Source: Nitrobacteraceae bacterium AZCC 2146 (GTDB lineage: Bacteria; Pseudomonadota; Alphaproteobacteria; Rhizobiales; Xanthobacteraceae). From it: a stretch of 64,000 nucleotides of DNA. A program made the translations under genes and the position numbers. Of the stretch, positions 18,394 to 26,531 are shown in pieces; within the stretch, counting starts at the first letter, position 1, and each line of letters starts with the position of its first letter. Below the pieces are notes generated by a model, which searched no databases, was not told where the DNA came from, and worked only from the letters and a program-made list of their open reading frames with translations. The stretch spans positions 3,596,001 through 3,660,000 of the forward strand of contig JBAGRP010000001.1 in NCBI GenBank assembly GCA_036924855.1, read 5' to 3'.

Positions 18394-18966
18394 ATGACTA
18401 TCAAATATCCCTCTATTTCCGACGTATCCCCCCTCTTTCATGAACTTCATGTCCGACGTTCCGCGCTTGCGGATCGACGAGCCGCTATTGAGGCCGAAGC
18501 TCGCGGCCTCGCTTCAATTCAGCGAACGGGCGAAGACCCTTATCGCCAACAGCGCGTGGATGCCCTCGTCAAAGGTGAGGTAATTGCCCAGCCTGCTAAC
18601 ACCGACATGCGGCTCCAGGCCGTGCTGTCCGAACTGGCCGACACAATCGAAGCAGATCGCGTGCTTGAACGTCAAATTCAGGACGCGAGGTCCAAAGGCG
18701 CTAGGGCGATCTGCGAGACAATCAAGCCCGATCATGATCGCATCATGAAGACCCTCACCAAGAGCCTTAGCGAGGCTCACAGGGCGTCTGTTGAACTGCA
18801 TGATCTCCGCCGTTCGATGGTTGACGACGGCATTGCTACTGGCCCGCTGTTCAACGTGATGCCAGACTTCTTGGGGTACCCCCGCGACAAAACCAGCGAT
18901 TGCGCCGAGTTCTTTCGGGACGCAGCGAAGAGCGGCTATTGCAGCCTGGCGAAGGAACTCGCCTGA
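18394..18966 (+). CDS. Hypothetical phage-island protein
   Basis: 190 residues, highly charged and predicted helical (repeated Arg/Asp/Glu, e.g. LERQIQDARSKGARAICETI), which suggests a coiled coil. AAGGAATACC precedes the ATG. It overlaps the prohead protease gene by one base (TGATG), so the two are translationally coupled. I do not recognise the family; a scaffold or structural role is a guess. Confidence 0.7.
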   Translation: MTIKYPSISDVSPLFHELHVRRSALADRRAAIEAEARGLASIQRTGEDPYRQQRVDALVKGEVIAQPANTDMRLQAVLSELADTIEADRVLERQIQDARSKGARAICETIKPDHDRIMKTLTKSLSEAHRASVELHDLRRSMVDDGIATGPLFNVMPDFLGYPRDKTSDCAEFFRDAAKSGYCSLAKELA

Positions 18967-19631
18967 TGGGTCGCGATTACGAAATTGCGTCCCAGCGAGG
19001 TTATGAAATCGGTGGATCGCCCGGCTTCATCACGTCGGTTGACAGGCGGCACGTAGCCCATTCCAAAGCTATCAGCGAAGACGAGTTCGTCGATGATGGC
19101 AGGATTCTCACTGGTTACGCGTGCCTGTACAACAAATGTGTGATGGACCACGGCGTTATCAAAGCTATCTCGTCTGGTGCATTCAACCAGTGGATTTCCG
19201 ACCGCAAGGAAGCGGTAGGGTTCTGGCTGGACCACGATTCCACAAAACAAGTCGGGTCAACGGACAACGGCTTAGAACTTTATTCCGATGCGGTCGGCTT
19301 GGCATTTCGGTTCAAGTTTCCGAATACCGGGCTTGGACGCGAAGCCAGACAGCTTGCCCAGACCAAAGCATATCTGAGCATGTCGGTCGGCTTCACTTAC
19401 AAGGACATAAACATTCGCACGATTGCGGGTGAGCAGGTTTCGATTGTGAAGGACGCTCGGCTTCAAGAGATTTCCTTTGTGCCAAGCGGTGCGATCAAGG
19501 ACGCCTTTGGCATCTTGAGCAAGCCGACCCGATCACTTCGCGAAGATTGCGAAACACGAGGAATGCTGTCCGACGGGGCATTCGTCGGAATGGTCCGCGC
19601 TCTCCAAGACCTTAAGAACTCGCTGCACTAG
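18966..19631 (+). CDS. HK97-family prohead protease
   Basis: 221 residues. This is a peptidase S78-type fold: LTGYACLYN at the start, then GFWLDHDSTKQVGS with the catalytic His, YLSMSVGFTYK with the catalytic Ser, and LQEISFVPSGA. It normally matures the capsid scaffold during head assembly. The start overlaps the previous stop. No portal or major capsid gene is found nearby, so the head module is incomplete. Confidence 0.85.
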   Translation: MGRDYEIASQRGYEIGGSPGFITSVDRRHVAHSKAISEDEFVDDGRILTGYACLYNKCVMDHGVIKAISSGAFNQWISDRKEAVGFWLDHDSTKQVGSTDNGLELYSDAVGLAFRFKFPNTGLGREARQLAQTKAYLSMSVGFTYKDINIRTIAGEQVSIVKDARLQEISFVPSGAIKDAFGILSKPTRSLREDCETRGMLSDGAFVGMVRALQDLKNSLH

Positions 19632-19632
19632 T

Positions 19633-19670
19633 CGGCCCACGTGGGCCGCTACCGGCACAACCGGTAGCGG
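19633..19670 (+). terminator. Two adjacent hairpins after the prohead protease
   Basis: CGGCCCACGTGGGCCG (19633-19648) is a perfect palindrome, directly followed by CCGCTACCGG-CACAA-CCGGTAGCGG (19646-19670), a perfect 10-bp stem. They start two bases after the stop codon. A transcription end is likely although no T-run follows. Confidence 0.55.
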
Positions 19671-19863
19671 CTTGGCGACGAGGAATTGCGATACGGTCGG
19701 GCTATTCTAACCATGTCAACCGTGAAAAAAAGCGCTGCCCAACTGACGGAACTTCGGGCTGCGGCGGCCGCGCAGAACCCCACCGGGTCCGGGAGGGACC
19801 TGCTATTCTGCGGCCAAGGAATAGACGGGGCTGGGTGACTTCTGCGTTCGCGGATCGTTTTTG

Positions 19864-20295
19864 TTAAACCGATAACCAAGGCAAACGGCTTAAGAATCTA
19901 GAGGTAGGTATGCAACTCGGTTCTAAAGACGTGACCAAACGTTTCTGAGTATCGGGGCGTACCAGATCGAATGCGTTTTTATGGTACGACCAGTTGAAGA
20001 AGGACTTTTCTTCCCCGTCGAGTACCACGAGGACGGCGTGGAAGGTGTAGTGCGGAAAGACGTCTCCGCTTGGAGAACGTAACGAGGGCCATGCAAGTTG
20101 CATCATACTCCGCAGGGGTGAATACGACGGCTGAGCCCCGTTGTGAGTTACCTGAATGCAGTATGGATGGTTGCCCGCTTTTACTTCGGCATCGTTGACG
20201 AGGTTTCTTGCGGCATATGCGGACCAACCGGCCAACGTGCCGACGGCAAGGAACGACAACGCAGCGAGGTCTTTTCCGGCTGGAGAGAGTTTCAT
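19864..20295 (-). CDS. Hypothetical membrane-anchored protein
   Basis: 143 residues. An N-terminal hydrophobic segment (LAALSFLAVGTLAGWSAYAA) is followed by a soluble domain with CIQVTHNG and HAVLVVLDGEEKSFFNWSYH. It is encoded against the surrounding phage genes. The family is not recognised; it may be a lysogenic-conversion cargo gene. Confidence 0.6.
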   Translation of the reverse strand: MKLSPAGKDLAALSFLAVGTLAGWSAYAARNLVNDAEVKAGNHPYCIQVTHNGAQPSYSPLRSMMQLAWPSLRSPSGDVFPHYTFHAVLVVLDGEEKSFFNWSYHKNAFDLVRPDTQKRLVTSLEPSCIPTSRFLSRLPWLSV

Positions 20296-20411
20296 TAGGT
20301 TCTCTAAGCGGTCCCAAAAGTCCGGAGATAAACGTTGCGGACCTGTCTAAATCGAGTTGTTAACGAGGCGCACGGCTAGGAGGACCCCCGGGGGGCAGTG
20401 AATCTTTGGCG

Positions 20412-20430
20412 ATTTAGGGGCTTACGCCGG
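20412..20430 (+). repeat. Direct repeat copy 1 flanking a cargo gene
   Basis: ATTTAGGGGCTTACGCCGG here is identical to 21606-21624. The preceding 30 bases are also similar (GGGGGGCA and TCTTT in both). The pair brackets the secreted-protein gene at 20547. Confidence 0.7.
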
Positions 20431-20546
20431 ACTCTAGTCGGACATCGCGCGAGGTCCGAAAAGTGCCCAATAGGCGACATTCTGCGGTCGAATTTACCAT
20501 TTGCTGGTACACGAGGTCTTAGACTACAGCGACCAAGGATTCCCTA

Positions 20547-21428
20547 TTGAAAAACTTCGTTGCTGCAACGTTGATTATCCTCTGGACGACCGGATCGTTG
20601 CGCGCCGATCAGGATGATCCGTGCGTCAACTACGGTCGAGCGCTGGCCTATTCGCGCACTTCTGACGCAGCAATCGCTACGTTGGCGCTGCGTGAGCCAA
20701 AAACAGGCGCCGAGATCGAGATAAAATTGCCTCGCAACTTCACCGGTGTTTACGGCAATCTGACCGATGGTCATCAATGCCAGCTTGCTTTCGAGTTGAT
20801 GTGGCCGCAGATGACCGCTGGGGGTCTGGTGCAAGATTACCAGAAGCGGGTGCGCGATCGGATGATGGGCGACGCACCGGTTTGGCGATCCCTGACAATC
20901 GACGTCACCGTCGGGCGCAACTCGTGGGCGCATTGGTTTGTCCCAAGCGAGTATTGTCATCGGCGTGAGAGGGGCCGGGAGCTTACGGATCGTCCGTATG
21001 GATTGCGGGCGCTCGACGATGGCTTCCCGTGGGGATCGCACCGCCAGAGCGACGGCAGTTATCGCAACATGAAAGAGCTTCTGCCTTACCCACTAAACGA
21101 GGCAAACCAGTTCTATCTACTTGCAGAGGACGCAAGCGAGATGATCAGCATCTCCTGTTCAAAGGGAGCGCCGCGCTGCGAGTTGCACGACCATTTCGCA
21201 GGTTTTCTGACAACCACGTTCTTCAACGCCGAGGAAATCGCGAATTGGAAAACGTATCGCGACACTGTACGGCAATTTCTGGCTGCGCACACGGTGCGCA
21301 TCACACCGCCCAAAACGCCGGTCGAGCCCGGGTTGCACAGCGATAGGCAGGCGCCGTTCGGCGCTTGTATGCGAGAGTTCGAGCCCACCATCGGGGCCGA
21401 CACGCTGCGCCGAATGGGCTTGGATTGA
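20547..21428 (+). CDS. Hypothetical secreted protein (cargo gene)
   Basis: 293 residues from a TTG start with AAGGA upstream. A signal peptide (MKNFVAATLIILWTTGSLRA) leads to a cysteine-containing mature part (DPCVNYGRALAY, QCQLAFELMW, SCSKGAPRCELHDHF). The family is not recognised. It sits between two identical 19-bp direct repeats, which marks it as an inserted extra gene (moron) in the phage-like region. Confidence 0.7.
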   Translation: MKNFVAATLIILWTTGSLRADQDDPCVNYGRALAYSRTSDAAIATLALREPKTGAEIEIKLPRNFTGVYGNLTDGHQCQLAFELMWPQMTAGGLVQDYQKRVRDRMMGDAPVWRSLTIDVTVGRNSWAHWFVPSEYCHRRERGRELTDRPYGLRALDDGFPWGSHRQSDGSYRNMKELLPYPLNEANQFYLLAEDASEMISISCSKGAPRCELHDHFAGFLTTTFFNAEEIANWKTYRDTVRQFLAAHTVRITPPKTPVEPGLHSDRQAPFGACMREFEPTIGADTLRRMGLD

Positions 21429-21605
21429 TAGCAGCGATAACCGCAAGTCCGACGAATATGGACACCACTGGAGCTTCGGATCATGCGGTACGAACTGAGC
21501 GACCATGACCGGGATGTCATCAACCCGATGCTTCCTAACAAGTCGCGTGGCTGAGACGCTGGCGCGGACGCGCCCCCACCCTAGGGGGGCATCGCGTCTT
21601 TACAC

Positions 21606-21624
21606 ATTTAGGGGCTTACGCCGG
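21606..21624 (+). repeat. Direct repeat copy 2 flanking a cargo gene
   Basis: Identical to 20412-20430 over 19 bases, with similar sequence before it. It lies about 60 bases before the terminase small subunit gene, so the original may be part of that gene's leader or a packaging region. Confidence 0.7.
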
Positions 21625-21682
21625 CAGGTAGCCGATCTTTCACGCCCGCCTCCCCGGTTCAATTCAAATTCCTGGACATCAT

Positions 21683-22021
21683 ATGAAATCGAAAACTGCG
21701 GCATTGCAGCCGCCCAAACACCTACGCGCCGATACGGAGGGTTGGTTTGCGTCGGTGGTCGAAGAATTTGACCTCGACAGCCACCATCTTCGCCTGTTGG
21801 CGAAGGCTTGTGAAGCTTGGGACCGCTCTGAACAGGCGCGCGAAGCCATCGCCAAGCACGGCTTGACCTATCTAGACCGCTTCGACGCGCCCCGCGCACG
21901 GCCTGAATGCGCCATAGAGCGCGACAGCCGGTTGGCCTTCGCCCGGCTTGTCCGTGAAATCGGCTTGGACGTGTCGGCACCGGTCGAAAGCCGCCCCACG
22001 ACGTTGAGGGGTAACCGATAA
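21683..22021 (+). CDS. Phage terminase small subunit (P27 family)
   Basis: 112 residues. PPKHLRADTEGWFASVVEEF followed by LLAKACEAWDRSEQAREAI and SRLAFARLVREIGLDV is the P27 small-terminase pattern. The protein recognises packaging sites on phage DNA. No large terminase subunit follows. The next small gene starts in the stop codon (TAATG overlap). Confidence 0.85.
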   Translation: MKSKTAALQPPKHLRADTEGWFASVVEEFDLDSHHLRLLAKACEAWDRSEQAREAIAKHGLTYLDRFDAPRARPECAIERDSRLAFARLVREIGLDVSAPVESRPTTLRGNR

Positions 22022-22230
22022 TGCCGGTTCGGCGACGAAGCGATAAGCGACGGGCTGAGATTGACGAAGATGGCGCGGCTTGGTTGCGCGGTGAACCGAA
22101 CGGATTTTTTGAGTTCAAGCCAACGTTGGAACTCGAAGACTTCTGGCGTCGCTACGGAAATACAAACCTTTTCTTCTGGGAATGCGGAATGACCCGGCCA
22201 ATCGTTGTCAACAGTCTTCCGAAGCCTTGA
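22021..22230 (+). CDS. Small hypothetical phage protein
   Basis: 69 residues: a basic start (MPVRRRSDKRR), then FFEFKPTLELEDFWRRYGNTNLFFWE in two halves. Its ATG overlaps the terminase stop by one base, so it is coupled to it. The position, right after the P27 gene, is where the large terminase would normally begin. Function unknown. Confidence 0.6.
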   Translation: MPVRRRSDKRRAEIDEDGAAWLRGEPNGFFEFKPTLELEDFWRRYGNTNLFFWECGMTRPIVVNSLPKP

Positions 22231-22476
22231 CTTTGTTACAATGTTCTGCTTTTGTTCTTTTCTGTGGCGCCGATGGTGCGGCCGTGCCCGCAATTTCAGC
22301 AACTTCTGAGATTCCGATTGAGGGTGTCGGCCGTGGCAATAAGACGTTAACAAGCCGGGCGCTCTTCTAGAGTGCTGTTTACAATCTAGGATTCGCTGTT
22401 ATTGAGTCACCTCAATCGCAATCTAACCAATTTGCTTCCCAATGGGGTCAGCACGTCAGGCATTTGCGGAAATCCA

Positions 22477-23382
22477 ATGTTAATTTACCGGCGCACAAGC
22501 CTTCTTGAATCCACAGCGCAGACGCTCGTCAACACCGTCAACTGCGTTGGGGTAATGGGCAAAGGCATTGCGCTTGCGTTCAAGGAACGTGAGCCGCAGA
22601 TGTTCGCAGCTTACAAAAAGATATGTGACCAGAAGCTTCTGGAGCCAGGAAAGCTCTGGCTTTGGCGCGGGAATGACCACCTCACGCTGAACTTCCCTAC
22701 AAAGATCCATTGGCGCAATCCGTCAAAGCTGGAATGGATCGAGGCTGGGCTGCGGAAGTTCGTCGAAACCTATAAGTCGCTGGGGCTTACAGAGGTTTCT
22801 TTTCCACGTCTGGGATGCGGTAACGGCAATCTGGATTGGAATGATGTGCGCCCGCTGATGGAGCGCTATCTTTCCCCACTCCCCATTCAGATTTACATTC
22901 ATGACTACACTGTCGATATCGGATTGCCCGAGCATATGGAGTCGGTGGCCAATCAGTTGCGAACAGAAATGCCCGCCGACGCGGATTTTGACAACTTTTT
23001 AAGGTCGCTGTATCGCGCGGCTGATCTGGTCGGAACACAGTTGTTAGATATCAACAGTCGCGTGCCCATCGAGGCATCCGTTGTCGATGGACAATTGAAG
23101 ATCGGGTACGAGCAACGCGAGTGGAGCTTCGACCGTGAAGATTTATGGGGCGTATGGATTGGTCTCCAAAAAGGTCTACTGACAAAAGAGAAGGCCGGTT
23201 GGTCAACGACTGATGGTGGCAAGCCGCTGCTATCCCTGATCAGTCTGTTGCCACAGGTGCGCCCGATCCAGATTCAAAAAGCTCAGAGCGAAGCTGAGCT
23301 GGCTGTGGAATTGAGACCGAATCTTGGATCAGACGAGGCTGTGCCGGATTCAAAAAAACAAATTGAGATGGTATGGCACTAA
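22477..23382 (+). CDS. darG: DarG-like macro-domain antitoxin
   Basis: 301 residues from ATG 22477. The first 150 residues are a macro domain: LVNTVNCVGVMGKGIALAF (ADP-ribose loop) and VSFPRLGCGNGNLDW. In DarG this domain removes ADP-ribose from thymidine in DNA. A C-terminal half follows (about 160-300: FDNFLRSLYRAADLVG, WGVWIGLQKGLLTKEKAGW). It overlaps the DarT-like gene by 10 bases, so the pair is coupled. The order antitoxin-then-toxin is the reverse of many described darTG loci. Confidence 0.82.
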   Translation: MLIYRRTSLLESTAQTLVNTVNCVGVMGKGIALAFKEREPQMFAAYKKICDQKLLEPGKLWLWRGNDHLTLNFPTKIHWRNPSKLEWIEAGLRKFVETYKSLGLTEVSFPRLGCGNGNLDWNDVRPLMERYLSPLPIQIYIHDYTVDIGLPEHMESVANQLRTEMPADADFDNFLRSLYRAADLVGTQLLDINSRVPIEASVVDGQLKIGYEQREWSFDREDLWGVWIGLQKGLLTKEKAGWSTTDGGKPLLSLISLLPQVRPIQIQKAQSEAELAVELRPNLGSDEAVPDSKKQIEMVWH

Positions 23383-24359
23383 GCCCGGCGTTTATTGAGA
23401 CCCATATCTCCAAATGGGAAAATGAGCTGACCAAACCTTGGTATCCGTACAGAAATAAATGGCCCAGCCGGCTTTTCCACCACGCCCCAATTGAGAACGC
23501 CGTCGAACTTTTGAAAGACGGAAATTTACGGTCGCGGGCGGACCCGGCCAACGCTCGACAGAGAGATGTTGCCGCAAGCGCCGTCATCGCCGCGCGCGAT
23601 CACGCCCACAACTTCGCGAGACTGTATTTCCGACCTCGAACGCCAACACAATGGCACATCGAAGGTATTCGCAAGCAAGGCGATTTTTCTTTCGGCGCAA
23701 ATTCTCACGCTCCGGTACTCACGATGTTCGTGTTCGACGCGAGAAAGGTCCTGATCAGTGATGGGGTCAAGTTCTGTGATCGAAATATGCAATTGGGCAG
23801 CGCAGATCCAAATGACTCTGAAACGTATTTCTCAACTATACCGTTCGAAAAGGTGTTTCACGTAGGTAACATCGGCGGCGACAGGACAATCATAGAGCAT
23901 CGATGCGCGGAGGTGTTGGCAGAGTCTCCTCTGCCGCTATCGAAGACGCTGCAATGGATTTACTGTCGAACAGCCGCTGAACGCGATACGCTCTGTGACA
24001 TGCTCGGTGATCAGGCGGCAACTTGGTCCAAGAAGATCATAATTTCAGACGACTTGCTGGTCTTTGAGCGAAAGTACGTCTTCGTTGAGTATGTCGGCAT
24101 AACCGATGCCGGCCTTATCTTCGAATTAAATCCGCGCGAAGACTCGAAACCAGTCTCGGTCAAGATTACTGCCACAGACGACAATGGGAACGAGGTTATC
24201 AATTTCACCAATAAAGAAATGGCCGCTCACCCATCACCGACTAGCAAGCGGTGGCGCATATCGGCCGTATTGCCACACGGTAATTACCGGGTGCAAATCG
24301 AGTTAGAAGGGCATTTAGCATTTAGGGCCAATGTCAGGCGCGGCGACCAGTTGGTCTAG
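23373..24359 (+). CDS. darT: DarT-like DNA ADP-ribosyltransferase toxin
   Basis: 328 residues. The N-terminal two thirds match DarT (DUF4433): LFHHAPIENAVELLKDGNL, the RDHAHNFARLYFRPRTPTQW stretch, and EHRCAEVLAES carrying the likely catalytic glutamate. DarT modifies thymidine in single-stranded DNA and blocks replication of the cell or invading phage. A C-terminal extension of about 95 residues (KPVSVKITATDDNGNE, YRVQIELEGHLAFRANV) looks like a small beta domain not present in short DarT proteins. Confidence 0.8.
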   Translation: MALSPAFIETHISKWENELTKPWYPYRNKWPSRLFHHAPIENAVELLKDGNLRSRADPANARQRDVAASAVIAARDHAHNFARLYFRPRTPTQWHIEGIRKQGDFSFGANSHAPVLTMFVFDARKVLISDGVKFCDRNMQLGSADPNDSETYFSTIPFEKVFHVGNIGGDRTIIEHRCAEVLAESPLPLSKTLQWIYCRTAAERDTLCDMLGDQAATWSKKIIISDDLLVFERKYVFVEYVGITDAGLIFELNPREDSKPVSVKITATDDNGNEVINFTNKEMAAHPSPTSKRWRISAVLPHGNYRVQIELEGHLAFRANVRRGDQLV

Positions 24360-24366
24360 GGAACGG

Positions 24367-24573
24367 ATGATGGCTGTTGAAGACGACCCGGCATGGCCTG
24401 AATGGAATGACGCGTATGATCGTCTTTCGACGTACTACGATGCTTATCGGAAGCTCCAGAGCCTGCCGCCTGATCATCCCGACAGAAGCGCAGCTTGGGC
24501 CAAAGTCTCAGAAGCTCAACGCGACCTTTCGGCGGCAGCCGACAAGATCGAACCAGCTTTAAGGCGCAACTAG
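24367..24573 (+). CDS. Small acidic protein downstream of darT
   Basis: 68 residues from ATG 24367 (or 24370), seven bases after the DarT stop: YDRLSTYYDAYRKLQSLPPD and AWAKVSEAQRDLSAAADKIE, predicted helical. It is probably the third gene of the DarTG operon. Function unknown; it could be an accessory of the system or an unrelated passenger. Confidence 0.55.
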   Translation: MMAVEDDPAWPEWNDAYDRLSTYYDAYRKLQSLPPDHPDRSAAWAKVSEAQRDLSAAADKIEPALRRN

Positions 24574-24631
24574 ACTGTAGAGCAGGTCATCACCGACTGG
24601 CGTTCCGCAAATGCATGTGACGCGATGGCCG

Positions 24632-25150
24632 TTACTTGCACTTTGGACAGGGTTTTTCCCAACTAAACGTTCCGTCCTTAGTCTCAACGATCTTGGGATA
24701 CCCCTGCCGTTCTCTTTCCGCATTGCACTTTGGCCACCTCTTTGCCGCCCAACTGCCGACACTCCATTTAGCCGGCAACATTCCAAAGAGTCGGTTCACG
24801 CCGCCTTCGTCTTCAACGTCTTTAACATAAAGATAGAACAACCCTCCCATTGGGATTTCCGAGAACGAATTTGGGCAGGAGTCGCGTAAGCGATCAAATT
24901 CTTCGCCGGTTTCTTGGCCTGAGAAGATCAATCCGCTCCCGAATAACGCGCGGCGCGCAACCGGTTCACATTGTTTCCACTGCCCGGCCTCGTAAGGCGT
25001 GCTGGGCACAGCAGTATTGAAGCCCCGTGAGTTCGTCTTTAGTTTCCAGCAGGTTTCGTAATAGGACTTCCCTGATAGATTACCTGATGCTTCATAGTCC
25101 GTGTAGAGCCAATACCCAGCGGCTAACGCCAGAAGTGTGAAAACCCACAT
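24632..25150 (-). CDS. Hypothetical membrane-anchored protein
   Basis: 172 residues from ATG 25150 with GGGGGGA upstream. A single N-terminal membrane helix (VFTLLALAAGYWLY) is followed by a soluble domain with several cysteines (ETCWK, QCEPV, DSCPNSF, KCNAE, KPCPKCK). The C-terminal CPKC suggests metal binding or a disulfide. It faces the DarTG operon. The family is not recognised. Confidence 0.6.
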   Translation of the reverse strand: MWVFTLLALAAGYWLYTDYEASGNLSGKSYYETCWKLKTNSRGFNTAVPSTPYEAGQWKQCEPVARRALFGSGLIFSGQETGEEFDRLRDSCPNSFSEIPMGGLFYLYVKDVEDEGGVNRLFGMLPAKWSVGSWAAKRWPKCNAERERQGYPKIVETKDGTFSWEKPCPKCK

Positions 25151-25390
25151 AGTCCCCCCAAGCCTTTGTCTTGCTTGCTATCGCGCCTCCGACGGCGCCG
25201 TGCCACCAGACGCCAAAGCCACGCTGATGGCTCAACCGTCAGGCGATGTATCAAGGGTTTAGCAGCGGTGACAGTCGCGTCTATACAGGCGCTCAGGTGA
25301 TCCACCTATTCTTTCACCGTCTAGGCGCCGCGTCACAGATCCCTTGCGAGCGCACCCCATCGGTGCAGTGGCTTATCCTCTAAGATCGCT

Positions 25391-25474
25391 GCCGCTCAGA
25401 TCATTCGACACGTCGCCAAACGCCTTGACCACGACAGCATAGCTCAGTCGCCCCGCGCCGGAATCGCCAGTGCG
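25391..25474 (-). repeat. Gene-end fragment, repeat copy 1
   Basis: Read on the minus strand it encodes RTGDSGAGRLSYAVVVKAFG, then DVSNDLSG and a stop. It is about 75 percent identical in DNA to 25863-25946. No intact upstream gene is visible, so this is a remnant 3' end. Confidence 0.5.
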
Positions 25475-25494
25475 ACAGCAGCCGTCGTCGCGTG

Positions 25495-25848
25495 TCAGGT
25501 TCGCGCCAAGAATTGCAGTGACAGATTAAGCGTCGTCAGAAATTCCGTCGCATTGGTGGGAAATGTTCGGTACCCGACGGCCCGAATGGCCGCGAACGCG
25601 AACTCTTCGTACTTGTCCGCGCCAACGGCGGCGTAAAGCTCTTCCGTTGTCTTGAGGATTGAAGCGGGAATCGCAGGGATGGTTTCAGCCAGCCTCTTAA
25701 AAAGGCTGATGCACCTCACCTCTTCATCGGTCAGATCGCGCACCGTGTGGTCGTCGATCATGCCGTCTGGCTCGTATTCCCAAGCGGACATGTAAAACAG
25801 CGCAGCACTGCCGAAGCGCCCTTTCAGATCGCCTGCAACATCAAACAT
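25495..25848 (-). CDS. Hypothetical phage-island protein
   Basis: 117 residues from ATG 25848 with AGGTG before it. Acidic and helical (DHTVRDLTDEEVRCISLFKR, ETIPAIPASILKTTEELY). It lies between the two copies of the duplicated gene-end fragment. The family is not recognised. Confidence 0.6.
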   Translation of the reverse strand: MFDVAGDLKGRFGSAALFYMSAWEYEPDGMIDDHTVRDLTDEEVRCISLFKRLAETIPAIPASILKTTEELYAAVGADKYEEFAFAAIRAVGYRTFPTNATEFLTTLNLSLQFLART

Positions 25849-25862
25849 GGCACACCTCACAC

Positions 25863-25946
25863 GCCGCTCAGATCGCTCGGCACATCGCCAAAAGCCCGGA
25901 TGATGACCGCGTCGCTGAACTCGCCCGCGCCGGGGTCACCGGTGCG
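25863..25946 (-). repeat. Gene-end fragment, repeat copy 2
   Basis: The minus strand reads FRRTGDPGAGEFSDAVIIRA then FGDVPSDLSG and a stop, parallel to 25391-25474. The upstream frame has no good start, so this also looks like a cut gene end. Confidence 0.5.
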
Positions 25947-26038
25947 CCTGAACGCGCGACGGCACCAACATGGCCTTCTTTGCGGGCCAGCGCGTCAGCG
26001 CTCCTTACAGCGGCCCCTGGATTGAAGCATCCGACCGC

Positions 26039-26254
26039 TCAAATCCTGCGGATGAGCCGGATCAAGTCGATATAGGAATTTTGCTCGCGGTGCCGGTTTA
26101 GGTTGTCGCAAAGCGCTTGAACCTTATCCGGCTCATAGTCGGGTTCGGCCTGATCCAACTGCAAACGAGTCTCGACAACGAGAGTGGTCTTTTGCCCTGT
26201 CGCATCCAACAGGTATTCCACGTAGACAGTTTTAGCGTTGAAATCCGTGATCAT
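26039..26254 (-). CDS. Small hypothetical phage-island protein
   Basis: 71 residues: MITDFNAKTVYVEYLLDATG then TLVVETRLQLDQAEPDYEPD. The start overlaps the stop of the upstream gene by four bases (ATGA), so the two are coupled. Function unknown. Confidence 0.6.
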   Translation of the reverse strand: MITDFNAKTVYVEYLLDATGQKTTLVVETRLQLDQAEPDYEPDKVQALCDNLNRHREQNSYIDLIRLIRRI

Positions 26255-26463
26255 GCATCCCCAGCCTTTCGCTTCGACGTGCCCTTCCGCGCGTAACCCA
26301 TCGATGCCGCCGCCTGCGCCTTTAATAAATCGGCCTCCAAGAACTCATTGGCGTACAGCAGCGCCTTGACCGCGCCACGCGCGTCACCGCCGCATTGGGC
26401 GATGGCCTGATCACAGGCGGCTTCGTAAGGATCGATTTGGGCGGACAAGGCGGCTTCGGCCAT
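26251..26463 (-). CDS. Small hypothetical phage-island protein
   Basis: 70 residues from ATG 26463: helical and Ala-rich (AACDQAIAQCGGDARGAVKA, LLYANEFLEADLLKAQ) with a basic end (RKGTSKRKAGDA). This pattern is common in small genes of rhizobial prophages. It is the first gene of a two-gene minus-strand unit, with a dyad operator just upstream. Function unknown. Confidence 0.65.
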   Translation of the reverse strand: MAEAALSAQIDPYEAACDQAIAQCGGDARGAVKALLYANEFLEADLLKAQAAASMGYARKGTSKRKAGDA

Positions 26464-26480
26464 GGGAAATTCCGTAGCAA

Positions 26481-26504
26481 TGAGGTCAAACCAGCTTGAC
26501 CTCA
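26481..26504. promoter_or_regulatory. Dyad operator between divergent genes
   Basis: TGAGGTCAA-ACCAGC-TTGACCTCA, a perfect 9-bp inverted repeat with a six-base spacer, in the gap between minus-strand 26463 and plus-strand 26532. The spacing is typical of a dimeric repressor site. The XRE gene at 29333-29746 is a possible but unproven partner. Confidence 0.45.
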
Positions 26505-26531
26505 TGGGTCGGATGTTCTCATTCTGTTCTC

